The notes beneath the pieces were generated by a model. It was not told the origin of the DNA, ran no database searches, and was given only the letters and a program-made list of their open reading frames with translations. Shown piece by piece: positions 11,981 to 22,579 of a stretch of 64,000 nucleotides of DNA. The DNA comes from Fremontodendron californicum (lineage: Eukaryota > Streptophyta > Magnoliopsida > Malvales > Malvaceae), in the NCBI GenBank assembly GCA_030761205.1, contig JAULJL010000003.1, forward strand, positions 992,001 to 1,056,000, read 5' to 3'. How positions within the stretch are numbered: position 1 is the first letter of the stretch; each line of letters starts with the position of its first letter. Both the position numbers and the translations under genes were made by a program.

Positions 11981-12641
11981 GAAGTTATGGATATGTAAAA
12001 GATTGAAAGTGACTACATTTTTCTTATGAAAAGAATATGTAAAAAGTCTATGTTCATATATAATATTTAAATGACTAGTCAATGGTAGTTTGAAGTCAAG
12101 CACTTAAAATTAGATTTAGAATCCAATTCATACACGAAATCTGCTGTTTTGACTTCAATTTTGTTTCCGCAATCAAATGTCGCTTTTATTAGTTTTTTTT
12201 TTCCTTCATTTTTTTAGGGGGTAATGGCCCTTAAAAACAATGGCCCATGGCCCTATGGGTGGCTCTATTTTGGCCCAAACTGGGAAAAAGTTCCCAGCTG
12301 AGAAAAAGAATGTATGTCTCACTTTGCAAATGAATTTCTGAGTTGTAAATTTACTGGCTTAATTGGCAGAGTTGCCGTATAATTTCCATGTGAAATATAT
12401 ATCTAATTATATCAATGTAACTTGGAATATTGCGAATTCCCTTGTGAATTGCATTCCAATTAAGTTATATGGATATCAGATAACAGCTAGAAAATGTAAA
12501 TTGTAATTTTTGTCCTGCTGAATTACTCCGACAAAGAATTACATTCTTTTTCTGACATTAGATTCAAGATTCTATTTACATCACTTGACACTTTCTCTCC
12601 CATTTTCAACTGAACCAAGAAAAATACAAAAGCTATGAATT
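11981..12641. other. Spacer downstream of WRKY40-like gene; no gene seen
   Basis: AT-rich sequence with a short GC-richer patch at about 12225-12300. The part next to 12641 is probably the 3' UTR of the minus-strand WRKY gene. Confidence 0.5.
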
Positions 12642-14271
12642 TCACCACTTTTCTATCCTATTCTGGTCTACAACTCTTCCAGAAATGGCTGCAGCAAGCG
12701 CTGCAGTGAAATTCGGGTCTCTAGTCAAAGAAGCTGCCATTTGGTGAACTAAAATCTGTTGGATTGCTGCTGGTGCATCAATTTCTTGGGCTGGATTTTT
12801 GGAATCGTCGCCCAATCCAGCCGGTTGCTTCAACTCAAGAGTTACAGTGGGAGCAGAAGAAAGAGGAGCTGAACGAGGGTTGGCACCAGAGTTGGGGCTT
12901 AATGATAATGCAGCTGGAGAATGGTGTGTATGATTGTGCTCTCCTTCATATGTAGCAACCAAGATTGATGGATCTTCAACGCTTCTTTGCACCTAAAAAA
13001 TGATCAATTAATAGTAAAAACAACAATCAGAGAGACAAATAATATGTTATATCTGATCATAAATATCTTTAAAATGCTGTGAAAGGGAAAATTAGGGGGC
13101 CGGAGAAGCATCATCGACTCACTTTTTTCTTGACTGGACAACTTGGGGCAAAGGAGCACTTGTAGTATGCTCTGGGACAAGGGTTATCTCTTGTGACCTT
13201 TTGACCATATTTTCGCCATTGATATCCATCCCTTACAATCTGTAAGATCAATACAAGAATATTCAAAATTCTTAGCACTTGGAGGCTAATACAAGAATAT
13301 TCAAGACAATTAGCATATAGGAACCTACCAGGCTGTTATCAGAAGGATTGGTGCGGACGTAAACAGTTGAAATCTTTGCCTTAATGCTCTCCTTAGGCTT
13401 TTTACATGAATCTTCATCACTACAGCTGCTCTCAGCGTTTCCACTGAAGCCAATAATGTTTGTATAATCCTCACACTCGGCTTTTCTCTTCTTTGATATT
13501 GTTGCAGCTGCTTCATTTTCAGAGTTCTTGCTCACCAATTCCATGAATTGGTTCTGCAAAGAGTTGTAGTGCTCGCATAAAACTGTTAGCATTTCAGTTA
13601 GCTTCTTGTTCTCAGCGCTAATCCGATTCAATTCCTCCACCAAAACTCCTGTCTGTTTAGAGAATAAAAAACATTCAGTGTTTTTTTTTTTTTTTCTAAT
13701 TGAAAGAATAAATGGTTCAAAAGATTAGTCATCAGGAAGAGCTGGTGCCAAAACTATGCCTGCTGAAAATGCTTTCTTCAAATTGTATTTTGTAGCACGA
13801 GAATAGAAGAAGAATAGGGGAACTTGGAAGGAAGAAAAGCAAGAAAAAATAAGAACTAGCAACCCAAAACAGTCTGAACAGAAAAAAAGCAATTTGATTT
13901 TGAAATAAAGTAGCTGGTATGAGTGAATCAGACTTATTTGAAATGAACTAAATATATATCTGGATAACTCAAGTAATCAATAGAAGTCCAATTTAAGTTG
14001 TTGAAGACAATTAACTTGTCCAGAAACCGACCTCATGTTTAACTGGTACCTTCAAATCAGAGTCAGCCACTTCTCCCTCAGATTTTCTATCCTGTTTCCA
14101 AAAGTTCAAAAGTTTTTTTTGTAAGTCCAACAATCTAAAACAAGAAAATTAGCTTACTAACAAGTTTATATCCTCTTCAATGGATAATCCCAAACTCACC
14201 AGAGCTTTGTTGCTGCGATGGAAAGGATTGATGTTGAGGTCCAGATTAGTATCCACCCAAGCTGATTCCAT
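12642..14271 (-). CDS. WRKY40: WRKY40-like group IIa transcription factor (307 aa)
   Basis: Five minus-strand exons in phase 0: 14271-14200, 14091-14032, 13652-13329, 13239-13123 and 12992-12642. The start at 14271 gives MESAWVDTNLDLNINPF, the usual N-terminus of WRKY40-type proteins (an LxLxI-like acidic/hydrophobic start). A leucine zipper for homo- and heterodimerisation follows at residues 45-84 (LVEELNRISAENKKLTEML). The WRKY domain has WRKYGQK at 160-166 and zinc ligands C180, C186, H210 and H212. The V-type intron lies after VKKK. The C-terminus carries DPNFTAALAAAISGR. Family members repress or tune defence and ABA genes through W-boxes and bind their own promoters. The paralogue lies downstream at 6.0-7.2 kb in the same orientation. 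Naming as WRKY40 rests on N-terminal and zipper similarity recalled from the family, not on an alignment. Confidence 0.95.
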
Positions 14272-14410
14272 CACTAAAGTTGTACTACAGAACAAAAACA
14301 GAACAAGCAAGCAAGCAAGAAAGGGCAGGTGAGATGCAGCTAAAGAAATGATGAGAAGTACTCTCAAAGGTTGTCAAAAGGAATGAGAGATTCATACTCA
14401 GGAATAGGGA

Positions 14411-14420
14411 AATATATAGA
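14411..14420 (-). promoter_or_regulatory. Candidate TATA box of the WRKY40-like gene
   Basis: On the minus strand this reads TCTATATATT, about 140 bp upstream of the ATG at 14271. That would place transcription start near 14385, with a 5' UTR of roughly 115 nt. Confidence 0.45.
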
Positions 14421-14670
14421 GGATAAAATCCAGAAGATGTTTCAACAGTTTGGTTTATTCAGGAAAGTTACTGGAAGATGAGGCTGAAAGAGCCTTCTCT
14501 TACAGACATCCCACTAGGAATCCTAAATTAATTGATAAGTTGTCTACATTCATTCAAACAAATTGTTAAAGATTTGGTTTTTAGTAACGAAAAAAAAAGA
14601 GGGAGTGGGGACATAAGAAATAAGAAAGTCATGCAACGTCGGTACGAAAATATTGAAATTCTAAGGCGAT

Positions 14671-14701
14671 GTCAAGGTCAAAGCCCCCCCCCCCCCCCCC
14701 C
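14671..14701 (-). promoter_or_regulatory. Paired W-boxes next to an 18-C tract upstream of WRKY40-like gene
   Basis: The minus strand reads TTTGACCTTGAC at 14682-14671: two adjacent TTGAC cores, the first a full TTGACC W-box. They sit about 400 bp upstream of the ATG. A further TTGAC core lies near 14356. An uninterrupted run of 18 C (14684-14701) follows immediately. Group IIa WRKY promoters are known to be WRKY-regulated, so this is a plausible autoregulatory site. Confidence 0.5.
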
Positions 14702-14786
14702 ACCAATCAGATTTATTCATTCATGGGGACATTACATACATTTTGAACTCAAGACTAAAAGAACCGACTTGTTGACATTAATTTTA

Positions 14787-15836
14787 GGGTTAATATAAAA
14801 ATTGGTCCATGTATTATATATATTTTTTATCATTTGATACTTTAAAAAAAAAAATTATAATTAAGTATTTGAATTTGTTAATGGTGCTGATGTGATTTGA
14901 TTTAACCAATAGAAAATAGACACATGTTCAAGTCAATACCATGTCACTATTTTCACGTTAGCAATTATTATTTTTTATTTTTTTAAAATAAAAAATTAAA
15001 TAAAAAACTGAATTTTTTTTATTTTTTAAAATAAAAAAAATCTGCAAAAAAAAAAGGAGAGAGACGAAGAGAAAAAGGGAAGAAGAGAGAGGAAGAGAAG
15101 AAAGGAAGCAGAGAATAGTGAGGAAGAGAGAAAAAAGGAAAAGAAGAGAGATGAAGAGGAAAAAAATGAAGAGAGAGAAAGAAAACGTAGAGAAAGAATG
15201 AGGAAAGGGCGCGGCCGTCGTCGGTCAGCGTCGGGTCGGTCGACGCCCCTTCCCCTCCCCTTTTCTCTCTCTTCCCCCCTTTTTCTCTTCTCGATTCAGT
15301 TCTGTCCTGTTTCTTTTTTTTTTTTTTTTTTTTCAGATTTTAATTTAAAATATTATTTTATTTTTTAAAATTTTTTAATTAAAGAAATAAATTAAAAATA
15401 TTTATTTTTTATAAATAAAAAATAAAAAAAATAATTTTAGAAAAAATATGTATATTTAATTTTTAATTAAAATATGTAAATAAAAAATAAAACATATTTA
15501 ATTTTTAAAATAATTTTTTTTAATTTTTTATTAAAAAAGTAAATTAAAAAAATATTTTTTATTTTAAAAAATTAATTTAAAAAAACATTTTTTTAAAAAA
15601 TTTCTAATTAAAAATAAATTAAAATTTTAAAAATAAAAAATTTCTATAATGCTGTCGTGACAAAGTTTCACGTGTTATCTTTTTATTAGTAAAATCAAAT
15701 TATATCAGCACCGTTAATTATTTGGGATAACGAAATTAACGAAATACAAATTCAAATACTTAATCATAATTTTTTTTTATTAGATACCAAATAATAAAAA
15801 CAGATATAATATAATGACCAATTTTTATATTAACCC
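14787..15836. mobile_element. 1050-bp MULE-like foldback element
   Basis: The ends are inverted repeats starting GGGTTAATATAAAAATTGGT on each strand. A perfect 9-bp direct repeat, TTAATTTTA, flanks it at 14778-14786 and 15837-15845. Longer inverted similarity continues inward (GTGCTGATGTGATTTGATTT against the complement of AAATCAAATTATATCAGCAC). The interior has a purine-only arm (about 15050-15200) and a pyrimidine arm (about 15245-15300) around a GC-rich centre near 15210-15245. Nine-bp TSDs suggest Mutator-type transposition. There is no coding capacity. Confidence 0.88.
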
Positions 15837-16082
15837 TTAATTTTATCTAGTCGACTTTCTCGCTTTCAGCCAGCTCCCCCCATCTTTCCACGTTCTTTCA
15901 TTTTTATCCCTATCTAATATTTAATTCAATAATAATAACAATAATATCGATATGATGCGATTTTGTCACGTGCTCATGCATTTTTTTATTTGAAAAATTT
16001 TATATATTTTTATTATTTAATCAAATGTTCAGTATATATTCACGTGTTTATTATGTTTACATTTATTTTTATCTCATAAATA

Positions 16083-16352
16083 GAACTGCTCATGGTCGGG
16101 CCGGGCCGGGTCACGGCCCGATTTTTTTATTTTCACTGCCCAGGCCCGGCCCTGGGTCGGCCCGGCCCGCTCGTTTAGGCCCGAAACATTGTTTATTGGA
16201 ATAAAAAAATAATTTTTTTATTTTTTTTAATTTTTTTATAATTAAAATTAAATAAAATAATATTATTATAATAAAAATTACTGTTCCGGGCCGGACCGAA
16301 CCGGCCCGAAATATAAAATATCCTGTCTAGGCTCGGCCCGTGAGCAGGTCTA
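16083..16352. mobile_element. 270-bp GC-rich MULE-like MITE
   Basis: The ends read GAACTGCTCATGG at left and TAGACCTGCTCACGG inward from the right. CGGGCCGGGCC blocks recur in both orientations around an AT-rich core. A perfect 10-bp direct repeat, CTCATAAATA, flanks it at 16073-16082 and 16353-16362. It is strikingly GC-rich against its surroundings. Confidence 0.85.
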
Positions 16353-16362
16353 CTCATAAATA

Positions 16363-18882
16363 AAAGTTGAAAGATAAAATTAAAATATCGTTTTTTTGTT
16401 TTGTTTTTATTCTAGTTTTCAAAATTAATTAATTAATTTTGTTTTTGTGTTTAATTGAAAAAGGATTTGAGTATATATTAAGACTAGACTTAGACATAGG
16501 AAGAAAGAAAAGGTTGAGTTAAATTATCTTTTTCTTGGTCCCGTCTCATTGACTCCTCAAAAGGCACAAAAAAAGCTGAAGCCCAAAACACCCACACGGT
16601 TTGAAAGTTGAAACCTTGCGCTTCTCCCTTTCTATTTTTTTCAAACTAATCTACTCTTTCGTTCTTTCTCTGCCTATCCCCATTTCCTGGTTATATTGCT
16701 CATTGGGGCATCCACTTCTTTTTAATATTTCTTTTCTTGTAAATAAATCCAAAGCTAAAGAAATACTGAAAAAAAATTCTATTATTTCTACTCCATATAT
16801 CGAAAAAAAATACTAATAATTATGTAATCGGTTGATAGAGGATTAGATTCTTTATAATTAAGATTTAATATTAGATAATCTTAAACATTAAAATAAAAAG
16901 TCTAATTTCAGATTTTTTTTTTTCTTGAGAATTAAACACTGAAATATTTAATTGGAATTTACTAGTAAGGAGTTATTAAACAAAGTTGAAGTAAAGTGAA
17001 GCCAGAATTTATATTATAAAAACCTTGAATAAATGGAACCTAAGGAGATTACCGAGAATTTACCTTTGAGGAGAGGGACTGAGACAGTACATCATCATCA
17101 ATTTAGTCATACATTGAAATCATTAAATAAGATATTTATAGATTAATCTAAACAGGAACATCCAAAAATTGATTCTTTTGCCTTTGCTGGAAATTATCCA
17201 GACCATGACTTATTGACCAAAAATGATGGGTATTATAATAATATCCCACGAACCAATAATTCTATTCACAACTGTGATTAGCTTTCATACTTCAAAAAAT
17301 CACACTTGGGATGAGAATTTAACTATAAAAATTTTACATTTAAATTCTAGTATTTTCTCTTATATCTAAAAGAACAATCTTATCATCAACGAGAATTTAC
17401 TTCGACAATAAGTACAAGATTTTGAAACTTTCAGATCTTAGATTCGAGTTTCATCATATGTGAATTTAATTTAATTTTATGTTGATTTATTTATTAATTT
17501 CTTCTTATGTTCAAATTTGTGTATATCATTACGTTCAACCGTGTATAATCAGATGAACAAAAATGATAACAGTGGAGCAATAATAGAATGATTAAAGTCT
17601 TCAAGGTCTCTAATGAATTGAGAAGTTATTTCTTCATAGTTTGTAGAGAAAAGTATATATAGCAAAGGGGTTTTCTTCTTTTTCTTTTTAATGTTCCTAT
17701 TGGGATTAATAGCCTTAGCAACCGGGACATTTAAAACGTAGTAATCATTTTTCACAAATTTCCAACTCAGGTTCATACTCAATAGCAATCTTTCTTTGGT
17801 AATTGAAAAGCAAGAGGAAATTACAGTACGGAAAGAGGAATCTGAACTTGAAAAGCAACCCAAAATTAAAACATGAAAAACCCATGTGAAGTAGTTGGCA
17901 CACTTTTATCTTTAATTTTCTTCCTGAAAGAAAATTGAATGACAAAAAGTCTAGCTTCATATAAATAAGGAGTGTGACTGGAGATGTCGGCAAACATCAA
18001 ATCTCACACAAGTTTAAAAGGAGAAAAAAATGGTACAATTGGTTGGGAAAAAGAAAATTTGACCCGACTCAACCTTAGAAAATAAAATATCCTTGGGACA
18101 CAATGTGAACAAGTTGGTTGATTGGGCGGCTGGAAAATGAAAGATATTCAAGCAGTCTAACTCCGAAATGCGGCCAAAGATGTGATCCTGATGGATACAA
18201 ATTATACAAAGTTGCGTGTAAGATTAGAATTGTCATAGTCATCACAAAAAAATTAAAAGCCTGTTATTGTCAGTCACCTACTGTAATTTTGATTTGTTTC
18301 TACACTGCAGATCGAGCAGTTCAGTTCAGTTTATAAACCCTGGAAAAATCAGGTCATCCTATAGAAATTAAGATTGGTATTTGGTAGGAAAATAATTTAA
18401 AAAAATTGACACAATCTGGGTTCTATTTAGAATGTGAAAAATGTTTGGTAGAATATATAAAATATACCCTATGTTACACGCATGATGCATCTGGAGTCTT
18501 GTTGGTTCCTTCCATTTTTATAGTTTGTGATGCTTTTTGGGGTTGAAAAATCAAAATATAGTTACAACTATGTAATGAATAAATGACTTCAACTACTGCT
18601 TAGAAATTGAAAGGATATGCAGGAAATGGCTGTGAGATAATAACTTAATAAGCAACATGAGGTCATTGCTTGCGCATTTTCCTTGAAAGAACTGATGAGG
18701 TGAAGATGAATTTAACTCTTCACTTGTTTCTCCACCAGTCCACCGACGATCGGAGCTGAGTGGTGTAGATTAAATTTTTCTAGCAACTTTTTTATGGCCA
18801 TCCCCTTTACCCCCATATCCACGATCTATATATGTGTCTTTTCTTCACTATCTTTTCGGTGTTAGTTAAAGTGTTAAACACG
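16363..18882. other. Gene-free AT-rich spacer
   Basis: No ORF here resembles a protein family; the longest (about 104 codons, minus strand near 17.6-17.9 kb) is low-complexity and hydrophobic and is taken as chance. No element boundaries were recognised. Confidence 0.55.
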
Positions 18883-18891
18883 TATGAATCC

Positions 18892-20354
18892 CCATTTTTT
18901 TAATCTTAATATAGTTAATTTTTTTTATTTATCGAAATATCGTTGTTTCTACCAACGATAATTTTTTTTTTTTTTAATTAAGTTGAGAAATTACCAAGGG
19001 TAATGACGATTTTTTAACTTAATTTTTAAAAAAAATTTAACTTTTTACATTATAAAATCGTCATCCACGATGACGATTTCTCAAAGGTTTTTTTTTTTTT
19101 TTTAATTATAAAGAAACAAAATACAATTCTTGTATTTTGTTTATTCTTCTCTTTTTATTTTTATTTTTTTTTCTTTTAATTCTTTTTTTTTTCTTTTAAT
19201 ATATATATATATTTATTTTAAACGGGCCTAATTTTTTTGCCCAAGCTTATTTTTCGGGTCTGATATTTTTGTCCAAGCCCTACCAAATATGGGTGGACCT
19301 TCGGGCTGGGGCGGGTAGCCCGGCTTTTGGACAGGTTTACATGGTGGTAAGTCCGGCCCAATAAATTCGGATTGTATTTATATAATTTTTAAATTTGTTA
19401 TTAATTAAATTTTACAATTATAAATTATATAATTTTTATTTTCGGGCTTGGACAAAGAAATAAATTTTAAATAAAAATTATATAATTTTTAAAAATAAAA
19501 ATTAATAATTTATATAATTTTTATCCCATGGTGGTAAGCCCGGCTCTGTAAACTCGGATCGTGTTTATATAATTTTTAAATTTTTAAAATTGTTATTATT
19601 TAAATTTTATAATTTTTAATTTTTTTAAAATTATAAATTGTATAATTTTTATTTTCGGGTTTGGACAAAGGAAATAAAAAAAAATTTGGACCTCAGCCCG
19701 GCCTGGTAAGCCATGGCAATTTCCCCTGATTATTTATAAAAAAAAGTCATATTTTAAGAAGGAAATAAATTCATCATTTATAAAAATTCATATTTTACCG
19801 GGCAGGGCTGAGGCTCGAAATTTTTTTATTTCCTTTGCCCAAACTCGAAAATAAAAAATATATAATTTATAATTTTAAAAAATTAAAAATTAATAAATTG
19901 TAAAATTTAAATAATAACAAATTTAAAAATTATATAAATACGATTATCAGATCGGATTTACCACCATAAGATAAAAATTATATATAAAATTATTAAATCT
20001 TTATTTTTTAAAATTATAAATTATATAATTTTTATTTAAATTTTATTATTTAATAAAATTAAAAGAATTTAAAAGAAAAGATGAAAAATTCACCTTGGGA
20101 AATCGCCACCACTTGTGAAGAATTCATTCCAATGTAAAATAAAAAAAAATTAAGTTTTAGTTGGGAAATCGCATGGCCCATTGCGATTTCCCAACTTAGA
20201 TTTTTTTTTTAAAAAAATTTATCGTTGGGAAATCGCCATGGGCCATAGCGATTTTCCAACTCGTTAAAAAAACCAATTTTTTTTTTAAAAATAATTTAAA
20301 AATAGCGACATTTTGATAAATAAAAAAATAGCTATATTTTGATTAAAAAAAACC
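18892..20354. mobile_element. 1.46-kb MULE-like element built of hairpin modules
   Basis: Subterminal ends match in inverted orientation over about 50 bp (TTTTTTAATC, then AATATAG, then TTTATC, then AAAT.TCG). A near-perfect 9-bp direct repeat flanks it: TATGAATCC at 18883-18891 against TATGAACCC at 20355-20363. Both flanks carry short hairpins: ATCGTCATCCACGATGACGAT near 19056-19076 on the left, and GGGAAATCGC...GCGATTTCCC twice at about 20165-20260 on the right. No ORF is present. The boundaries are good to a few bases. Confidence 0.7.
19341..19967. repeat. Two direct and one inverted internal block of the 18.9-20.4 kb element
   Basis: A block from ATGGTGGTAAG to a GGCTTGGACAAAG-like end occurs at 19341-19463 and 19528-19678. 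It occurs a third time, inverted, at about 19825-19967. Confidence 0.7.
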
Positions 20355-20418
20355 TATGAACCCATGCTTTGAATTTGACGTTTAAGATTGGAAATTAATT
20401 TTGAAGAGGAAAAAATAA

Positions 20419-20942
20419 GGGTAAATTTAAAAAACATGTTTTTAATAGTCAAATAATTATTAAATGGTTTAATAGGTAAGAATTATTTGAAAAAGAAAAA
20501 TGAAAAAAGTTAAAAAATTTTAGGAAGGATATTATAAAGACAAATTTGCCCTTAATAAATTTTTTTTCTTTCTCCTCCTATTAAAAAAATATTATTTTTA
20601 AAAGTTTTAGTTAAAAATAAATTTAAAAAATTAAATATTTAAATATTTACTTTTTTAAAATTTAAAAAAACTAAATTTTTTTTAAAAAAATAAAAATATT
20701 TAAATATTTATTTTTTAAAATTAAAAAATTTTATTTTCAAAAATTTTACTTTTTAATTAAAAAGTAAATTAAAAAAAATAAGAGGAAAAGAGAGGAGAAT
20801 ATTTTTTATTAAGGATAATTTTATCTTTACAATTTTTTCCTAACAGTTTTTTATTTTTTTCATTTTTTTTTCAAATAATTTTTACTCATTATACCATTTA
20901 AGAATTATTATATTGTTGATGGTTCGTTTTTCAAATTTACCC
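20419..20942. mobile_element. 524-bp foldback MITE
   Basis: The first ~140 bp match the last ~140 bp in inverted orientation. Both start GGGTAAATTT; shared inner blocks include ATTATTTGAAAAA and TTAGGAA. Flanks are A-rich (AAAAATAA at left, AAAAATAT at right), giving only a weak 8-bp duplication. It is adjacent to the preceding element and has no coding capacity. Confidence 0.72.
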
Positions 20943-21245
20943 AAAAATATAATACAAGAGGCTTTTATCATTAATTGCACATGCATGGGACATTTTCATT
21001 GCTATATTCCAAATATTCAATTCCCATGTCTCCATTCTAAATATATTATAACAAAATATGTTAGTACCAGTAATTTTTCTGCTAGTTATAAATAGATAAT
21101 ATATACAAACACCTAACGAATCAAATTGCATAGTTCATGATCCTTACTTGGAATTTTCCTTTTTTAAATGAAATTCTTTCATCTAACACATTTGAATATT
21201 AAAATTAACAAACATCTTGTTCACATTTCCTATCTCAAGAGCTAA

Positions 21246-22404
21246 GGGGGCGTTTGGTACCTTTTCAGGAATCACATTCCATGGAATGTGATTCCTGAGA
21301 ATGTGATTCTTGGGAATGTGATTCCTGGGAATGTAATTTTTCAGCGTTTGGTATACATGGGAAAGTGCTAATTAAAATCCTGGGAATGTGATGATAATTT
21401 TCGAAACTACCCTTATCAAAAAAAATGTAAATTTTATTAATTTTAAAAAATTTCAATTATATTTATTATTAAAAAATATTTATACTAAATATTTAAAAAT
21501 AATATTTTAAATTGAGTTACTTTTAGGATAAAAAATATTTATTAATAATAAAATCTTGAAATTACTCTCATTTAGTTAAAAAATTAAAAGGCTGGATACA
21601 AATTAAATATTATTTAAATATTTTAATGATATTTATTATTAACAAATATTTGTACTAAATATTTAAAAATAATATTTTAATTGGTAATTTGAGTTATTTT
21701 TATGATAAAAAATATTTGTTAATAATAAGTTTCGAAATTACTCACATGTAGTTACAAAATTAAAAGACTATATGCAAATTAAATATTATTTAAATATTTT
21801 AATGATATTTATTATTAACAAACATTTGTACTAAATATTTAAAAATAATATTATAATTGATAATTTGAGTTATTTTTATGATAAAAAATATTTGTTAATA
21901 ATAAAATTTTGAAATTACTTTCATGTAGTTTTAAAGTTAAAAGGTTGTATAAAAATTAAATATTATTTAAATATTTCAATGATATTTATTATTAACAAAC
22001 ATTTGTACTAAATATTTAAAAATAATATTTCAATTGGTAATTTGAGTTATTTTTATGATAAAAAAATATTTGTTAATAATAAATTTTCGAAGTTATTCTC
22101 AAGTAATTGGAAAATTAAAAAGCAGAATGCAAATTAAATATTATTTAAATATTTCAGTAATATTTATTACTAATAAATATTTGTACGAAATATTTTAAAA
22201 TAATATTTCAATTGATAATTTTAATTCAAATAGAAAGATGATAATGTTGTCTTTAACATTTTTTTAACTTTCCAACTACATGGGAAAGTTACTTTCCCAC
22301 CACTTCTCATGGGAATCACATTCCAATGCTTGTGGGAAAGTAACTCTCCAAGGAAAGTTACATTCCCAGGAAAGTGAGCAGTTGTTAGCATACCAAACGC
22401 CCTC
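21246..22404. mobile_element. Tourist/PIF-Harbinger-like element, copy 1 (1159 bp)
   Basis: The ends are GGGGGCGTTTGGTA at left and the inverted GAGGGCGTTTGGTA at right, with TAA on both sides (21243-21245 and 22405-22407). A TWA target duplication with a GGG..GTTTGG end is characteristic of Tourist-like MITEs. Subterminal zones are rich in GGAATGTGATTCC palindromes. The middle is a tandem array. No transposase is encoded. A second copy lies inverted at 26982-28189. Confidence 0.88.
21440..22215. repeat. ~177-bp tandem array inside the Tourist-like element
   Basis: An AT-rich unit recurs about 4.5 times. The marker GAGTTA(C/T)TTTTA.GAT appears near 21513, 21691, 21867 and 22043, giving a period close to 177 bp. 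The same array is inverted in the second copy at about 27235-28010. Confidence 0.85.
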
Positions 22405-22428
22405 TAAGATTCAATCAGTTTTTATATG

Positions 22429-22431
<3 letters not shown>

Positions 22432-22460
<29 letters not shown>
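22432..22460. repeat. (TA)n microsatellite
   Basis: A 29-bp TA run lies just right of the Tourist-like copy 1. Confidence 0.9.
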
Positions 22461-22462
<2 letters not shown>

Positions 22463-22579
22463 CTCTTTGAAACAAATAGCCTTAATAAAAAAATAAGGTT
22501 TCTTCATTGAATTGAAAAGAAATATATAGATTTTAAAATCTGTCACATGTCTAATTTCTTTTTTAATATATCTTAAGAG

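Noticed and set aside
18118..18336. 72-codon ORF with CGQRCDPDGYKLYKVACK
   Set aside because: It looks somewhat protein-like but matches no family I know and has no exon context.
21440..22215. Regular repeats considered as a CRISPR array
   Set aside because: Units are contiguous ~177-bp tandem repeats without spacers, in a plant transposon.
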